DNA of 64,000 nt from Deinococcus radiopugnans ATCC 19172 (GCF_006335125.1 NZ_VDMO01000007.1:62001-126000), one strand, 5' to 3'; numbered from the stretch's first letter, positions 47,207 through 63,827 are shown. The notes: generated by a model not told the origin, from the letters alone. Made by a program: numbers and translations.

Positions 47207-48028
47207 ATGGAGGCCACAGGCGCGACCGCAGAGCAGACCTGGACGGTAGGCGAGGTGGCGCTGCTGACCCGCCTGAGCGTCCGCACGCTGCACCACTACG
47301 ACGACATCGGGCTGCTGCGGCCCGGCGCGCGGACGGAGGCGGGTTACCGCCTGTACACCCCGGCCGATCTGGCGCGGCTGTGGCGCGTGCTGAGCTACCG
47401 CGAGTTGGGCTTTCCGCTGGCCGAGATTGCGCGCGTGCTGGACGCCCCGCCCGGTGGCGAAGTGGCGGCCTTGCGAACCCAGGTGGCCCTCCTGCAAGAA
47501 AAGCAGCGCCGCACGCAGACCACGCTGGACGCCGCCCTGGTCTACCTACGGGCCGCCGAACGCGGCCAAGGAGTTCCGACTATGACCAACGCAGAACTGA
47601 AAGACATCTTCGACGGCTTCGATCCCGCCGAACACGAGGCCGAGGCCCAGGAACGCTGGGGCGACACCGACGCCTACCAGCAGAGCGCCCGGCGCACCAG
47701 CCGGTACACCAGGGCCGACTGGGAGACCGTCAAAGCCGAGATGAACGCCATCTACGCCCGCTATCTGGCGCTGATGCGTGCCGGCACACCGCCCCATTCT
47801 GCCCAGGCAAAAGCCGTGGCCGCCGATCACCGCGCCCACATCTCGGCCCGCTACTACGACGCCTCGCCAGAGATGATGCGTGGGCTGGCGCAGATGTGGG
47901 TGGCCGACGAACGTTTCACCGGCAACATCGACCGTGCGGGTGAGGGACTGGCAGCGTATTCCAGCGCGGCGGTGCTGGCTTGGGCGGAGGGGCTGCGGTC
48001 GCAGGACGCGGGAAGCGGTGCGCGGTAA
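47207..48028 (+). CDS. MerR-family regulator with TipAS antibiotic-binding domain
   Basis: 273 residues from the ATG at 47207, which follows TACGCT by 7 nt. N-terminal MerR winged helix (TWTVGEVALLTRLSVRTLHHYDDIGLLRPGARTEAGYRLYTPADLARLWRVLSYRELGFPLAEI) and dimerisation helix; residues about 130-265 are the TipAS globin-like domain (LKDIFDGFDPAEHEAEAQERWGDTDAYQQSARRTSRYT, MWVADERFTGNIDRAGEGLAAYSSAAVLA). In TipAL this domain binds thiopeptide antibiotics and activates transcription. Confidence 0.92.
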   Translation: MEATGATAEQTWTVGEVALLTRLSVRTLHHYDDIGLLRPGARTEAGYRLYTPADLARLWRVLSYRELGFPLAEIARVLDAPPGGEVAALRTQVALLQEKQRRTQTTLDAALVYLRAAERGQGVPTMTNAELKDIFDGFDPAEHEAEAQERWGDTDAYQQSARRTSRYTRADWETVKAEMNAIYARYLALMRAGTPPHSAQAKAVAADHRAHISARYYDASPEMMRGLAQMWVADERFTGNIDRAGEGLAAYSSAAVLAWAEGLRSQDAGSGAR

Positions 48029-48067
48029 GAGCTTTTTCCCGCCTCCTACATACTGCGTACCGCCCAC

Positions 48068-48763
<696 letters not shown>

Positions 48764-48839
48764 GCGCCCCGCAGTGTAGGACGCGGGGGCCGGGACGCGC
48801 CCGCCCACAGCCCCGCGCCCCATCTGCTAGCCTCCGCCC

Positions 48840-50057
48840 ATGTCGGCCCCTGCCCCCGCCCGCCCCCGCCTGCGCCTGCGCGTCACGGCGGCGGCGGAAG
48901 GTTACGTGCGCGCCGGGCATCCCTGGGTCTACGAATCCAGCGTGCGCGAGCAGAACAGGAAAGGCGAGGCCGGGGAGCTGGCAGTGATCTACGACCGCCG
49001 CGACCGCTTTCTGGCCATTGGCCTGTACGATCCGCACTCGCCGCTGAGAGTGCGCGTGCTGCATGCCGGGCCACCGCTCACCCTGGACGACGCGTGGTGG
49101 GCCGCCCATCTGGACGCGGCCCTGCTGAGGCGTGAGCCGCTGTTCGGCCCGGTGGGCGGCGAAGGCGATACGGACGGCCACCGCCTCCTGAACGGCGAGT
49201 CCGACGGCTTTGGCGGTTTGGTGGTGGACCGTTACGCGGGTGTGCTGGTGTTGAAGGTCTACACGGCGGCGTGGTTTCCCCATCTGGAGCGAATGCTGGG
49301 CCTTCTCTCGGAACGCTTCCCCGACTTTGCGATGGTGCTGCGCCTCAGCCGCAATATCCAGACACTGGCGGCAGCCGCAGGCCTGGCCGACGGGCAGGTT
49401 CTGGCAGGTGACCTGCCCCAGAATCCCGTCGTGTTCCACGAATCCGGTTTAGCCTTCGAGGCCGACGTGCTGCGCGGCCAGAAGACCGGCTTCTTTCTGG
49501 ACCAGCGCGAGAACCGGCGCCGGGTGGAGGGGCTGTCAAAGGGCAGGCGGGTGCTGAATGCCTTTTCCTTTTCGGGCGGCTTCTCGCTGTACGCGGCGCG
49601 GGGCGGGGCGGCCGGGGTGGTCAGTCTGGACCTCAGCCCGCACGCGCTGGCCGGAGCGGAGCGCAACTTCGCCCTGAATCCGGCCCTGACCACCCCGCAC
49701 GAAACGGTGCAGGCCGATGTCTTCGACTGGCTCTCGCAAACGCGCCGCAGCTTTGATCTGGTCGTTCTTGATCCGCCGTCTCTGGCCCGCCGCGAAACCG
49801 AGCGGGCCGGGGCCATCCGCGCCTACGGACGGCTGGCGGCGGACGGCATCGCCCGACTGGCCCCCGGCGGCATTCTGCTGAGCGCCTCGTGCTCGGCCCA
49901 TGTCAGTGCCGAGGAGTTCTGGAACGCGGTGCGCGGGGCGGCCACGGCCAGTGGGCGGAAATGGAAGGAACTTGCGACCACTCGCCACGCCCCGGACCAC
50001 CACGCCAGCTTTGCCGAGGCCGAGTACCTGAAGGCGATTTACTTGGAGCTGGATTGA
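48840..50057 (+). CDS. RlmI-like class I rRNA methyltransferase with PUA domain
   Basis: 405 residues from the ATG at 48840; TAGCCT (48828-48833) is 6 nt before it. The N-terminal PUA-like domain ([40 protein letters not shown]), then the EEHD-like region [20 protein letters not shown], and the SAM fold [47 protein letters not shown] and ASCSAHVS. RlmI methylates C5 of 23S rRNA cytosine 1962 in E. coli; ASCSAH contains the catalytic Cys. The symbol is not assigned as deinococci may have several homologues. Confidence 0.9.
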   Translation: MSAPAPARPRLRLRVTAAAEGYVRAGHPWVYESSVREQNRKGEAGELAVIYDRRDRFLAIGLYDPHSPLRVRVLHAGPPLTLDDAWWAAHLDAALLRREPLFGPVGGEGDTDGHRLLNGESDGFGGLVVDRYAGVLVLKVYTAAWFPHLERMLGLLSERFPDFAMVLRLSRNIQTLAAAAGLADGQVLAGDLPQNPVVFHESGLAFEADVLRGQKTGFFLDQRENRRRVEGLSKGRRVLNAFSFSGGFSLYAARGGAAGVVSLDLSPHALAGAERNFALNPALTTPHETVQADVFDWLSQTRRSFDLVVLDPPSLARRETERAGAIRAYGRLAADGIARLAPGGILLSASCSAHVSAEEFWNAVRGAATASGRKWKELATTRHAPDHHASFAEAEYLKAIYLELD

Positions 50058-50146
50058 ACCGGAGGCGGCCGAGGCGGGACGCGGGTGACCGGCGAGGGTT
50101 CACATCCAAAGCGTGCGCCTTTCCCCTGCGTGCCCGGCCGATCTGC

Positions 50147-50152
50147 TAAACT
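50147..50152 (+). promoter_or_regulatory. -10 box of the cysS leader, leaderless type
   Basis: TAAACT lies 7 nt before the ATG of the 10-residue leader peptide, so the leader reading frame begins at the mRNA's 5' end. A clear -35 is not visible. Confidence 0.6.
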
Positions 50153-50159
50153 CCTGCCC

Positions 50160-50192
50160 ATGAAGACCGTGTGTTGCCCCTGTTTGCGGTAA
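50160..50192 (+). CDS. Cysteine-rich leader peptide of cysS (attenuator)
   Basis: Ten codons reading [10 protein letters not shown], then TAA. Three of the last six codons specify Cys (TGT TGC CCC TGT). It starts 7 nt from a -10 box and is followed by a terminator-like hairpin and then cysS. Translation slowing at the Cys codons when charged tRNA-Cys is low would favour read-through into cysS, as in classical amino acid attenuators. It is too short to be a structural protein. The regulatory role is inferred. Confidence 0.75.
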   Translation: MKTVCCPCLR

Positions 50193-50211
50193 AGCAGCGC
50201 CTGTCTGCCGT

Positions 50212-50250
50212 CCGCGCCCTGACATTGCTGTTGAGGCGCGGCTTTTTCTT
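50212..50250 (+). terminator. Attenuator terminator between the leader peptide and cysS
   Basis: Stem CCGCGCC (50212-50218) and GGCGCGG (50235-50241) with a 16-nt loop, followed by CTTTTTCTT. It ends 36 nt before the cysS start, so constitutive termination would block cysS. An upstream copy of the left arm sequence (GCGCC within the 50195-50200 region) might pair alternatively. Confidence 0.7.
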
Positions 50251-50286
50251 GCCTTCTCCAACTTTCAGCCCCTCAAGGAGCCGCCC

Positions 50287-51753
<1,467 letters not shown>

Positions 51754-51806
51754 GGGCCAGCTGCGGGTTGCCAGATGCGGCCTGGACGCGGCGTGGGCTT
51801 TGTGCC

Positions 51807-53129
51807 TTAGAGGCGCGGCGCGGCGTCTGCCGGGGCTTTGAGAACCGTCACGCCCGATTCGGTCAGGTCGTGCGGCAGGTCATCCTCGATGTCGTCCAGA
51901 TTCATGGCGCGCAGTTCGGGGGCCAGGTACGCGGTCACGCCCACCACGATCAGGGTCACGATGCCGCCCAGCCACACGCTGCGGGCGGTGCCCAGCAGGC
52001 TGGCCGCCACGCCGCTCTCGAAAGCGCCCAGCTCGTTGCTCGCGCCGATGAACATGCCGCTGACCGAATTGACCCGTCCGCGCATGTGGTCCGGCGCCTT
52101 GAGCTGCAGGGTGGCGCTGCGGATGACCATGCTGATGCCGTCGAACAGGCCGGTGGCGATCAGCGCGGCGACGCTCAGGTAGAAGTTGTGGGACAGCCCG
52201 AAAGTGATGATGCTGACGCCGAAACCCGCCACCGCCACCAGCAGCGTGCGTCCGGCGTTGCGGCCCGGCGGATGGCGGGTGGCGTACAGCATGACCCCCA
52301 GCGCCCCCACGCTCGGGGCGGCCACCAGCACGCTCAGGCCAATCGGCCCCACCCGCAGGATGTCGGAGGCGAAGATAGGGAGCAGCGCCACCGCCCCGCC
52401 GAACAGCACGCTGAACAGATCCAGCGCCATGCTGCCCACCAGCACCTGCCGCCCCACCACGAAAGCCAGCCCCTCCTTGATGCTCTGCCACAGGGGTTCG
52501 CCGGGGATGAAGCGTGGTTTCGGCTTGGGTTTCACGTAGGCCACGCACGCCAGCGACACCAGCAGCAGCGCGCAGGCCACGCCGTAGGCGCCCGCCGCTC
52601 CCACCGAGGCGTACAGCACCCCGCCCAGCGCCGGGCCGGTGATGGCCGCCGCCTGCCCCGCGCTGGAGCGCCACGCCGAGGCCCGCAGCAGCAGCTCGCG
52701 CGGGACCACCTGGGCCTGAAAGGCGGGCAGCGCCGGATCGGAAAACCCCCGCGCCACCCCCAACGTGAAGATCAGGGCCAGAATCGGGACGATGCCTCCC
52801 ACCGTGGCGTGCGGCGCGTACAGCGCGAACAGCAGGGCGCACACCACCTCCACGCTGATGGTCATCAGCAGGATGCGGCGGCGGTCATTGCGGTCCGCGA
52901 CCACGCCGCCGAACAGCGCCAGGCTCAGGGCCGGAATCGCCTCCACCAGCCCCAGGATGCCCAGCGTCAGCGGGTTTTTGGTGATCTGATACAGCTGGTA
53001 GGCCACTGTCAGGGCCACGGCGCGGCTGGCCAGCGTGCTGGTCACGGCCGCCAGCAGCATGGCGCGGAATTCCGGCAGGCGCAGCACATCCCGGCCTGCC
53101 GTGGTCTGGGCTTCGGGCGTGGAATTCAC
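51807..53129 (-). CDS. MFS transporter
   Basis: 440 residues from the GTG at 53129; TAAACT (53141-53136) lies 6 nt before it, a leaderless start. Twelve hydrophobic segments, with [28 protein letters not shown] between helices 2 and 3, the conserved loop of the major facilitator family. It resembles drug/macrolide-type exporters of the MFS_3 (enterobactin exporter-like) group. Substrate unknown. A Gly-rich [24 protein letters not shown] stretch is typical of that group. Confidence 0.88.
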   Translation of the reverse strand: MNSTPEAQTTAGRDVLRLPEFRAMLLAAVTSTLASRAVALTVAYQLYQITKNPLTLGILGLVEAIPALSLALFGGVVADRNDRRRILLMTISVEVVCALLFALYAPHATVGGIVPILALIFTLGVARGFSDPALPAFQAQVVPRELLLRASAWRSSAGQAAAITGPALGGVLYASVGAAGAYGVACALLLVSLACVAYVKPKPKPRFIPGEPLWQSIKEGLAFVVGRQVLVGSMALDLFSVLFGGAVALLPIFASDILRVGPIGLSVLVAAPSVGALGVMLYATRHPPGRNAGRTLLVAVAGFGVSIITFGLSHNFYLSVAALIATGLFDGISMVIRSATLQLKAPDHMRGRVNSVSGMFIGASNELGAFESGVAASLLGTARSVWLGGIVTLIVVGVTAYLAPELRAMNLDDIEDDLPHDLTESGVTVLKAPADAAPRL

Positions 53130-53313
53130 CCGCGCAGTTTAGGCCCGCAGTCCGCGGCTGTCTGAGTGCCACTGCTGAAGTGACATGGCGCTCCTCGCCC
53201 GCTCAAAACTGGACGGCGGCCACCAGCGGTGGAGCCACCGCCTGTCTCTCGTGACCCGTCCGGGGGGCGGCCTGGGAACATTCTTTTTCAGAGTTGTCCC
53301 GTATTCTGAAGGG

Positions 53314-53571
53314 ATGCTGATTCTGGAAGGGAAATATGTGGTGCAGCCGAACAAGAAGCTGGCGATCTATGCCGAGGGCAAGACGCTGCCCGCCGGGACG
53401 CTGGAAAGCGATATCGAGGCCTTGCAGAAAAACTGCCAGGGCAAGGGCCGCTGCGACGTGCAGGTCAACACCCAGCACGGCATCATGCGCGGCACGCTGA
53501 TCGAGAAGAAGCCTTACAAGTTCAGCGGCTGGCACTTCGAGGGGCATCTGGCGTTTCCGCCCAAGGCCTGA
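53314..53571 (+). CDS. Conserved small protein of unknown function
   Basis: 85 residues from the ATG at 53314; TATTCT (53302-53307) is 6 nt before it. The sequence (MLILEGKYVVQPNKKLAIYAEGKTLPAGTLESDIEALQKNCQGKGRCDVQVNT) has no signal peptide, is rich in beta-prone stretches and contains two cysteines (NCQGKGRC). I do not recognise a family. Stands alone between the MFS gene (divergent) and the DUF420 gene (convergent). Confidence 0.65.
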   Translation: MLILEGKYVVQPNKKLAIYAEGKTLPAGTLESDIEALQKNCQGKGRCDVQVNTQHGIMRGTLIEKKPYKFSGWHFEGHLAFPPKA

Positions 53572-53657
53572 ACTGCCCTGTCGTGAACGGCGCCGCTCTC
53601 CTCCTGATGAACCGGGAAGAGGGCGGCGCTTTCGTATGTCCTTCAGCGTCAGGCAGG

Positions 53658-54137
53658 CTAGCCGGTGACCAGCTCGCCCCACTGGCCCAGCACCAGGTAG
53701 ATGATCCAGCCGGTAATGGCGACGTACAGCCACACCGGAACGGTCCAGCGCACCCAGGCGCGGTGCCTGTTGAAGTAGGGCAGGGCGGCGGGCGCGTCGA
53801 TGTTGTTCAGGTTCCCGGCCCGCTTCAGGCCGTTCCAGGCATTCCACAGCGCCACCAGCGCCAGCGGCAGGTTGGCGGCGGCCAGGATGATGTGGCTGAT
53901 CAGCAGGATGTAGTACGCCGGTTTCCAGGCTGCCGGCCCGGTGAAGACCTTCTCGTAGCCCAGGCCCAGGCGGGTCAGGTACAGCACCAGAAAGACTGTG
54001 GCCAGCGCGCTGGCCGTGAGCATGGCGCGCATGTGCCACACACGCCGGCCCGTGCGAATGAAGTACACGCCCGTACACAGGGCGATCCCGCTCAGAACGA
54101 TCATGATGACCGCCCACTCGTTGATGATTGGTGCCAT
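53658..54137 (-). CDS. DUF420 membrane protein (cytochrome oxidase-associated)
   Basis: 159 residues with four hydrophobic segments (about 6-26, 38-58, 72-98 and 130-152). [42 protein letters not shown] and [24 protein letters not shown] are typical of DUF420 (YozB/CtaM-like) proteins, which are encoded near cytochrome c oxidase genes and appear to help assembly. Its three His residues in the membrane part (WHMRA, ISHIIL, HRAW) could ligate copper or haem. Divergent from ctaA. Confidence 0.85.
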   Translation of the reverse strand: MAPIINEWAVIMIVLSGIALCTGVYFIRTGRRVWHMRAMLTASALATVFLVLYLTRLGLGYEKVFTGPAAWKPAYYILLISHIILAAANLPLALVALWNAWNGLKRAGNLNNIDAPAALPYFNRHRAWVRWTVPVWLYVAITGWIIYLVLGQWGELVTG

Positions 54138-54402
54138 ATCGCCGGGCAGTCTAGGGCCAGGGTGGGGGGCAGGATGGCCCGGTGTGCAGGGTCAGCAGTG
54201 GGGCCAGGGAAGATACGTGGTGCGGGCGTGGCACCGATCCGCCTCCCACTGCCCCTGGTCCGTCCAGCTCTGGCGCCGCCCAATCCCCACCGGGGGACAA
54301 TCCGCCGCCAGTACAGGCGGGTAGAATGCGAGCTGTCATTCGCCGCCCGGTTTCTGAGCGCTCTATGCGTGGTGGGACCGGGGGGCAAGGGAAGGTGAGG
54401 AG

Positions 54403-56303
<1,901 letters not shown>

Positions 56304-56615
56304 TCCGTCCATCCGGGCTCAGGCGCCCGTTACAGGCCGGGCCGCGCGGGCGCCTCACAGGACGGGCAAAAGGGCCTGTTTCTGCGGCGTCGCAAGGACA
56401 CTTGCCCACCCTGAGGTCTGCTTAGATGGGGGGGGCGCTTGACCGTTCGGTCAGCCTCGCTGGGTTCCGGGGACGTGGGCGCGGCAGCAAACGCCCAATC
56501 TGCCGCGTGAGGCGTTAAACTGCCAGGGAATCAAAGTAGACAGCATGGACAAGCACAGGACTCACGGCGTCAGGGTCGCAACACAGGATCCAGGGCAAAG
56601 GATAAGGAGCGGAAG
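56304..56615 (+). promoter_or_regulatory. Region before subunit II gene: possible promoter and operator
   Basis: No gene seen. TGACCGTTCGGTCA (56440-56453) is a palindrome of 6-bp arms around TT that resembles TetR-family operators. TAAACT at about 56515-56520 could be a -10 box, and AAGGAG stands before the subunit II start. The transcript from ctaA-ctaB may also read through. Confidence 0.45.
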
Positions 56616-57931
56616 TTGAATACCATACACCGTCACAGCGGCCAGTCTCAGGGGGAGCACCCGCCTCACGGGCAGTCAGGGACAGCGGCCAGGGAGAGTC
56701 TGCGGCGCAAGCTGAGCATCGGCCTTGTGGCCAGCCTGGGAGCGACGCTGCTCAGCGGCTGCGGCTCGCAACAGCTGGTGACCTTCGGGGATATGGCGTC
56801 GGGCTTCAACCGCGAAGTCGCGTTCATGAGCATCTTCGCCATCGCCCTGTCGGTCATTATTTTCGTGGCCGTGTCCTACGCGCTGTTCTTCACCGTCAAC
56901 AAGTTCCGTGAAGACAAGAATACGGACGCCCCGGCGCAGTTTCACGGCAACAACCGTCTGGAACTGATTCTGGTGGTGGTGCCGGTCGTCATCGTGATGT
57001 TCCTGGCCGTGCTGACGGTTCGCAGCATGGCGATCCTCAACCCCGTGGCCGAGCAGACCACCAAGATCGACGTGCTGGGCCGTCAGTTCTGGTGGAATTT
57101 CTCGTACCCCGAGACCAAGGCCGACGCGGGCGGCGACGTGACCAACGGCAACGAGATGGTCATGCCGACCAAGCAGCCGGTGGCCCTGACCATCACCAGC
57201 GGTGACGTGATCCACGGCTTCTGGGCGCCCAACATCGGGGGACAGCGCGCGGCCATGCCCGGCGCCCTCAAGACCTGGAACGTGGACACCGACCGCGCCG
57301 CCGTGTATCAGGGCAACTGCACGCAGCTGTGCGGCGGCAGCCACGCCAACATGCGCTACAAGGTCGTGGCGCTGGACCAGGAGCGGTACACCACCTTCCT
57401 GGCCGCCGCCAAGGCCTACCGCGCGCCTGAACCCGCCGAGGGCAGCGCCGAGGCGCGCGGCTACGAGCTGTTCATGAAGGGCAACCCCGCCACCGGCGCG
57501 CTGGCGTGCGCCGCCTGTCACCGCGTGCAGGGCACCACGGCGGCCGGAGCGGCTGGCCCTGACCTGAGCTTCTTCGGCACCCGCCGCACGCTGGGCGCGG
57601 GCATGTGGGAAGCCATGACCCCCGAGCACTGGGAAGCCCCCGACGCCAAGGCCCACCTGCACGCCTGGATCAAGCACAGCCCCAAGGTCAAGCCCGGCAG
57701 CCTGATGCCCACCTACGACGGCAGCGAGTACGAGGTCAACGGCAAGCTGGTCAAGGGCGGCGTCCTGACCGACGAGCAGATCGACGACGTGGCCGCGTAC
57801 CTGCGCACCCTCAAGTTGCCCGAAGAGGCCGACTACTGGAACAACACGCCCGTCTACGGTTCATCGGACGCGGCTGAGAATGCCCCCACGCCACTGGCCA
57901 AGACTTCTAGCCCCACACCGGGAGGTAAGCA

Positions 57932-57935
<4 letters not shown>
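56616..57935 (+). CDS. coxB: Cytochrome c oxidase subunit II fused to cytochrome c
   Basis: 439 residues from the TTG at 56616 (AAGGAG upstream). A lipobox-like LLSGC near residue 48 and two membrane helices anchor it; the CuA site is [16 protein letters not shown] with Cys235, Cys239, His243 and Met246, plus VIHGFWAPN with the second His. A C-terminal cytochrome c domain carries CAACH at residues 298-302 and the axial Met probably in SLMPTYDG. The caa3-type fusion, as in Thermus and Bacillus, passes electrons directly to the CuA centre. Confidence 0.95.
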
Positions 57936-60397
<2,462 letters not shown>

Positions 60398-60419
60398 TCA
60401 GGCGCAAGAAGACTGAAGC

Positions 60420-60456
60420 TGAGGGGGCGGGAAAGGCAGCAATGCTTTCCCGCCCC
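60420..60456 (+). terminator. Terminator after the oxidase operon
   Basis: A 14-bp stem of G/C-rich arms (GAGGGGGCGGGAAAG and its complement) around 9 loop bases, followed by TTTTCG. Confidence 0.88.
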
Positions 60457-60528
60457 CTCTTTTCGTCCCCCACCCTTTCGCTTCTGCTGGGGACACGTCG
60501 CCCGCCCGCCGCGCCCTAGCCTGAGCGC

Positions 60529-61215
60529 ATGAAGTGGCTGACGGGCATCTTGTTGGGAATCGCGGTGGTGCTGGGCGGTCTGCTGTTCGCGCGGCAGGCC
60601 AATCCCGGCGTGACGGGGGGCACGGCGCTGGATCACCCGGTGCCCCTGCCCGCGCTGAAACTGGTGGACGATCGGGGCGAGGCCACGACGCTGGCCCACG
60701 GCGACGGGCGCCTGCGGCTGATCTTCTACGGCTTCGTGCGCTGTCCCGACGTCTGCCCGGCCACGCTGGCGAGTCTGAAGAACAGTTACGAGGAGCTGAC
60801 GCCGCCGCAGCAGCAAAAGCTCCAGATTCAGTTCATCACGGTGGATCCCACCTTCGACACGCCGGAGGTGGTGCGGGCCTACCTGAACCGTTTCGAGCCG
60901 GCCTTTACCGGGCTGACAGGCAAAGCCGACACCATCGACGCGGCGGCCAGGGCCATGTTCGTGGCGAACGTCAAGCCCCAGCCGGCCATGGAGATGGACC
61001 ACAGCGCTCACCTGGCGGCCCCGGCAGGTTCGGGGGCGGACAATGCCCAGGCCGCCGGCGCGGGAGCCGGTGAAGCGGCCCGCATCCACGGCGATCAGGT
61101 CAGCGTGGTGGACCCGCAGGGGCAGTTCGTGCGGGTCTACAGCAATCTGGACGTGATCGGCGGCGCGTTGCAGCAGGATTTGCCGGGACTGATCCGCAAG
61201 TACGGCGGGTCTTGA
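60529..61215 (+). CDS. SCO1/SenC copper chaperone
   Basis: 228 residues from the ATG at 60529; TAGCCT (60517-60522) is 6 nt before it. An N-terminal membrane anchor (about 4-22) precedes a thioredoxin-like domain with RCPDVCP (Cys72, Cys76), the copper-binding pair. The third ligand should be a His in the C-terminal part; two candidate regions exist, MDHSAHLAAPAG and HGDQVSVVDPQG. An unusual Ala/Gly-rich insertion of about 25 residues lies between them. Delivers copper to the CuA site of the oxidase encoded upstream. Confidence 0.88.
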   Translation: MKWLTGILLGIAVVLGGLLFARQANPGVTGGTALDHPVPLPALKLVDDRGEATTLAHGDGRLRLIFYGFVRCPDVCPATLASLKNSYEELTPPQQQKLQIQFITVDPTFDTPEVVRAYLNRFEPAFTGLTGKADTIDAAARAMFVANVKPQPAMEMDHSAHLAAPAGSGADNAQAAGAGAGEAARIHGDQVSVVDPQGQFVRVYSNLDVIGGALQQDLPGLIRKYGGS

Positions 61216-61283
61216 ACCCTGCAGGCAGCGTCGCGCGGGCGGCGTCAGGGTGGCGCGGGATCAGGCTCTGCTATGCTGCTCCG

Positions 61284-61706
<423 letters not shown>

Positions 61707-61712
<6 letters not shown>

Positions 61713-62087
61713 TTCCCCCGCACCACCCGCCGCCCCTTCCTCTGCTGAAGGGGCGGCTTCCTTGGCCGATTTGGGGCCGCCCACCAGCTTCAGCCCGATC
61801 AGCGCGGCGATCAGCAGCGCGATCATGATCAGCCGCGCGGGGCTGAGGCTCTCGCCGAACAGCGCCGTGCCCATGAACACCGCCCCCACCGCGCCAATGC
61901 CCGTCCAGATGGCGTAGGCGGTGCCCAGCGGAATGGTCTTCAAGGCCCGCGCCAGAAAGTCGAAGCTGAGGTAGGCGCAGACCAGAAACACGTAGAAGAA
62001 CAGCGGCTGGGTCTGCTCCAGCTTCAGCGCGGTGGCGAAGCCGATTTCCATCAGCCCGCCCAGGATCAGCCAGTGCCAGCCGGTCAT
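61707..62087 (-). CDS. SMR-family exporter subunit (second of a pair)
   Basis: 126 residues from the ATG at 62087, which overlaps the upstream SMR gene by ATGA. Four hydrophobic helices; WLILGGLMEIGFATALKLEQ carries the conserved Glu of small multidrug resistance proteins, and YAIWTGIGAVGAVFMGTALFGE is the helix 3-4 signature. It has a Lys/Glu-rich C-terminal tail. Paired SMR genes usually form an asymmetric heterodimer (as EbrAB or YkkCD). Confidence 0.88.
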
Positions 62088-62398
62088 GGCAGCACCCGCA
62101 GCCCGATGATCAGCGCCACCACCACGCCCAGCAGCCCCAGCCGCAGCGGCGTGGCCGATTCGCGAAAATAGACGATGCCCACCAGCGCCGTGCCCACCGC
62201 CCCGATGCCGGTCCACACCGCGTAGACCGTGCCCAGCGGCAGGGTTTCCAGCGCCCGGCTCATCAGCTGGAAGCTGGCGATGGCGAACAGCAGGAAAAAT
62301 GCGCTGGGCCACTTCTTTTTAAAGCCGTCGCTGAGTTGCAGACAGGTGGTAAAGCCGATCTCACACAGGCCGGCCAGCAGCAGGGCAGTCCATCCCAC
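62084..62398 (-). CDS. SMR-family exporter subunit (first of a pair)
   Basis: 104 residues from the GTG at 62398, preceded by AAGGAG. Four membrane helices; LAGLCEIGFTTCLQLSDGF has the conserved Glu, and YAVWTGIGAVGTALVGIVYFRE is the SMR signature. Overlaps its partner by 4 nt. A TetR-type regulator is divergent, with a 20-bp palindrome in between. Confidence 0.9.
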   Translation of the reverse strand: MGWTALLLAGLCEIGFTTCLQLSDGFKKKWPSAFFLLFAIASFQLMSRALETLPLGTVYAVWTGIGAVGTALVGIVYFRESATPLRLGLLGVVVALIIGLRVLP

Positions 62399-62416
62399 AG
62401 AGGTCTCCTTCGCGTT

Positions 62417-62436
62417 TTTAGCACAGCTGTGCTAAA
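62417..62436. promoter_or_regulatory. 20-bp palindromic operator, SMR/TetR intergenic region
   Basis: TTTAGCACAGCTGTGCTAAA is a perfect palindrome and lies 19 nt upstream of the SMR start. A second half-site, TGTGCTAAAAC, occurs near 62480, just before the TetR gene. The regulator encoded next to it probably binds both. Confidence 0.8.
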
Positions 62437-62498
62437 CGCGTGGACTAGAAATATCATATGGGGGCTGTTATCGCAACAGTGTGCTAAAACGATTCTGT

Positions 62499-63098
62499 AT
62501 GCCCCGAATCGTCGACCACGATCAGCGCCGCGCCGAACTGACGGCGGCGGTCTGGAGCCTGATTCGCGAGCAGGGGCTGGCGGGGGTGACCATTCGCAAC
62601 CTGTCGCAACGCAGCGGCTGGTCCAGCGGGGCCATTCGCCATTACCTGCCCAATCGCGAGGCCATCCTGGGCTTTGCCGCCGGGCAGATCGGCGAGCGGG
62701 CCTGGGAGCGCGTGCAGTCGGTGCCGGCCAGCGACGATCCCTTCCAGGACTTCCTGAACCGGCTGGAAGTGACCCTGCCGCTGGACGAGGCCGGCCGCGT
62801 GTGGCTGGAGGTGTGGCTGGCCTTCGTGGGCGCGGCGGTCAGCGATCAGGACTTCGCCGATGCCCAGGGCGTGCTGTACCGCGACCTGAACACCATTTTT
62901 GTGGAGGCGTTCGAGCAGTTCGCCCGTCACGGCTGGTTGCCCGCGCACACGCCGCAGGCGGCGGCCACCGAGATTCACGCCCTGCTGGACGGCCTGAGCG
63001 TGCATCTGCTGCTGCACCAGATCAACCCCGCACAGGCCCGCACGACGCTGGAAGCAGCCCTGTCCCGCATGCTGATCCGGCCGGAACCTTCAGCCTGA
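62499..63098 (+). CDS. TetR-family regulator of the SMR exporter
   Basis: 199 residues from the ATG at 62499. N-terminal helix-turn-helix (RRAELTAAVWSLIREQGLAGVTIRNLSQRSGWSSGAIRHYLPNREAILGFA) is typical of TetR; the rest is an all-helical ligand-binding domain (WLEVWLAFVGAAVSDQDFADAQGVLYRDL, LLDGLSVHLLLHQI). It likely represses the divergent SMR pair through the palindrome at 62417. Confidence 0.92.
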   Translation: MPRIVDHDQRRAELTAAVWSLIREQGLAGVTIRNLSQRSGWSSGAIRHYLPNREAILGFAAGQIGERAWERVQSVPASDDPFQDFLNRLEVTLPLDEAGRVWLEVWLAFVGAAVSDQDFADAQGVLYRDLNTIFVEAFEQFARHGWLPAHTPQAAATEIHALLDGLSVHLLLHQINPAQARTTLEAALSRMLIRPEPSA

Positions 63099-63473
63099 GT
63101 GCCGGGCGTCCAGCGCCGCCAGCACAAATCCCGCGATCAGCAGCACGCCGCCTATCGGGGTCACCGCGCCCAGCCACTTCACGCCGGTCAGCGCCAGGAT
63201 GTACAGCGTGCCGCTGAAGATGACGGCCCCGGCCAGCAGCAGCGCGGGCGCGCGGCGTTGCTCGGGGCGGGTGCCCAGCACCAGCAGCGCCAGCGCGGCG
63301 TACATCTGGTAACGCACCCCCGTCTCGAAATTGGTCAGCAGCTCCGGCGTCAGCCTGGCTTTCAGCGCGTGGGCGGCGAAGGCCCCCAGGGCCACTCCCA
63401 GTGCGGCCAGGATGGCCCCGGTGGGGAAGGCAGGGAGGGAGGCGGCAGAGGGGGCGGAACGGCTCAGGCGCAT
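63090..63473 (-). CDS. DUF423 membrane protein
   Basis: 127 residues; TAAGCT (63485-63480) is 6 nt before the ATG. Four hydrophobic helices with AALGVALGAFAAHALKARLTPELLTNFETGVRYQMYAALALLVLG, the DUF423 (YgdD/YwdK) signature GA...HA....f.tg..Y...Ha. Function of the family unknown. Overlaps the TetR gene end by 9 nt (convergent). Confidence 0.85.
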   Translation of the reverse strand: MRLSRSAPSAASLPAFPTGAILAALGVALGAFAAHALKARLTPELLTNFETGVRYQMYAALALLVLGTRPEQRRAPALLLAGAVIFSGTLYILALTGVKWLGAVTPIGGVLLIAGFVLAALDARHSG

Positions 63474-63640
63474 GGCCCCAGCTTAGGGGGAAAGGTGTGG
63501 GGTTTTGTCCTGCGCGGTGGGGCAGGGGGGTGCGGCCCAGATTCTGCCTGCTGACCCCTCTGAAAGTGCTAATTTGCTGTCCGTTACGGGATTCTCTGCC
63601 CTGCATTCCGCTGCGTACGCCATCCACCAGAAGACCCACC
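63474..63640. other. Upstream part of the mraZ regulatory region
   Basis: Short gene-free stretch holding the leaderless promoter of the DUF423 gene on the minus strand. No further feature seen before the repeat array. Confidence 0.4.
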
Positions 63641-63827
63641 GGGGGAAGTGGGTGGGAAAAGCGGGCAACATCTGGGGAAATCAGGGGGAATTGGTGGGAA
63701 CAGGTGGTAATTCGTGGGAGGGCTTGTTACACTCCTGCGTACAACCTGAAGCCTTTCTTTATGTGCCTTTCAGGTTGAAAGGCGGGCGTGCCCTCTACCT
63801 GCGTCTTGTGGGAGCGGGTGGGAAAAG
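63641..63827 (+). promoter_or_regulatory. mraZ operator array: 10-bp-period GTGGGAA repeats
   Basis: From 63641 to 63720 eight consecutive decamers follow the pattern nnnGTGGGAA with variations (ggtgggaaaa, tctggggaaa, ttggtgggaa, caggtggtaa, ttcgtgggag and others). A second pair sits at 63808-63827 (gtgggagcgg, gtgggaaaag), close to the mraZ start. MraZ of E. coli binds TGGGN repeats spaced by 5 nt upstream of its own operon. A TTGTTA and TACACT/TACAAC promoter-like stretch lies between the two clusters. Confidence 0.8.
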
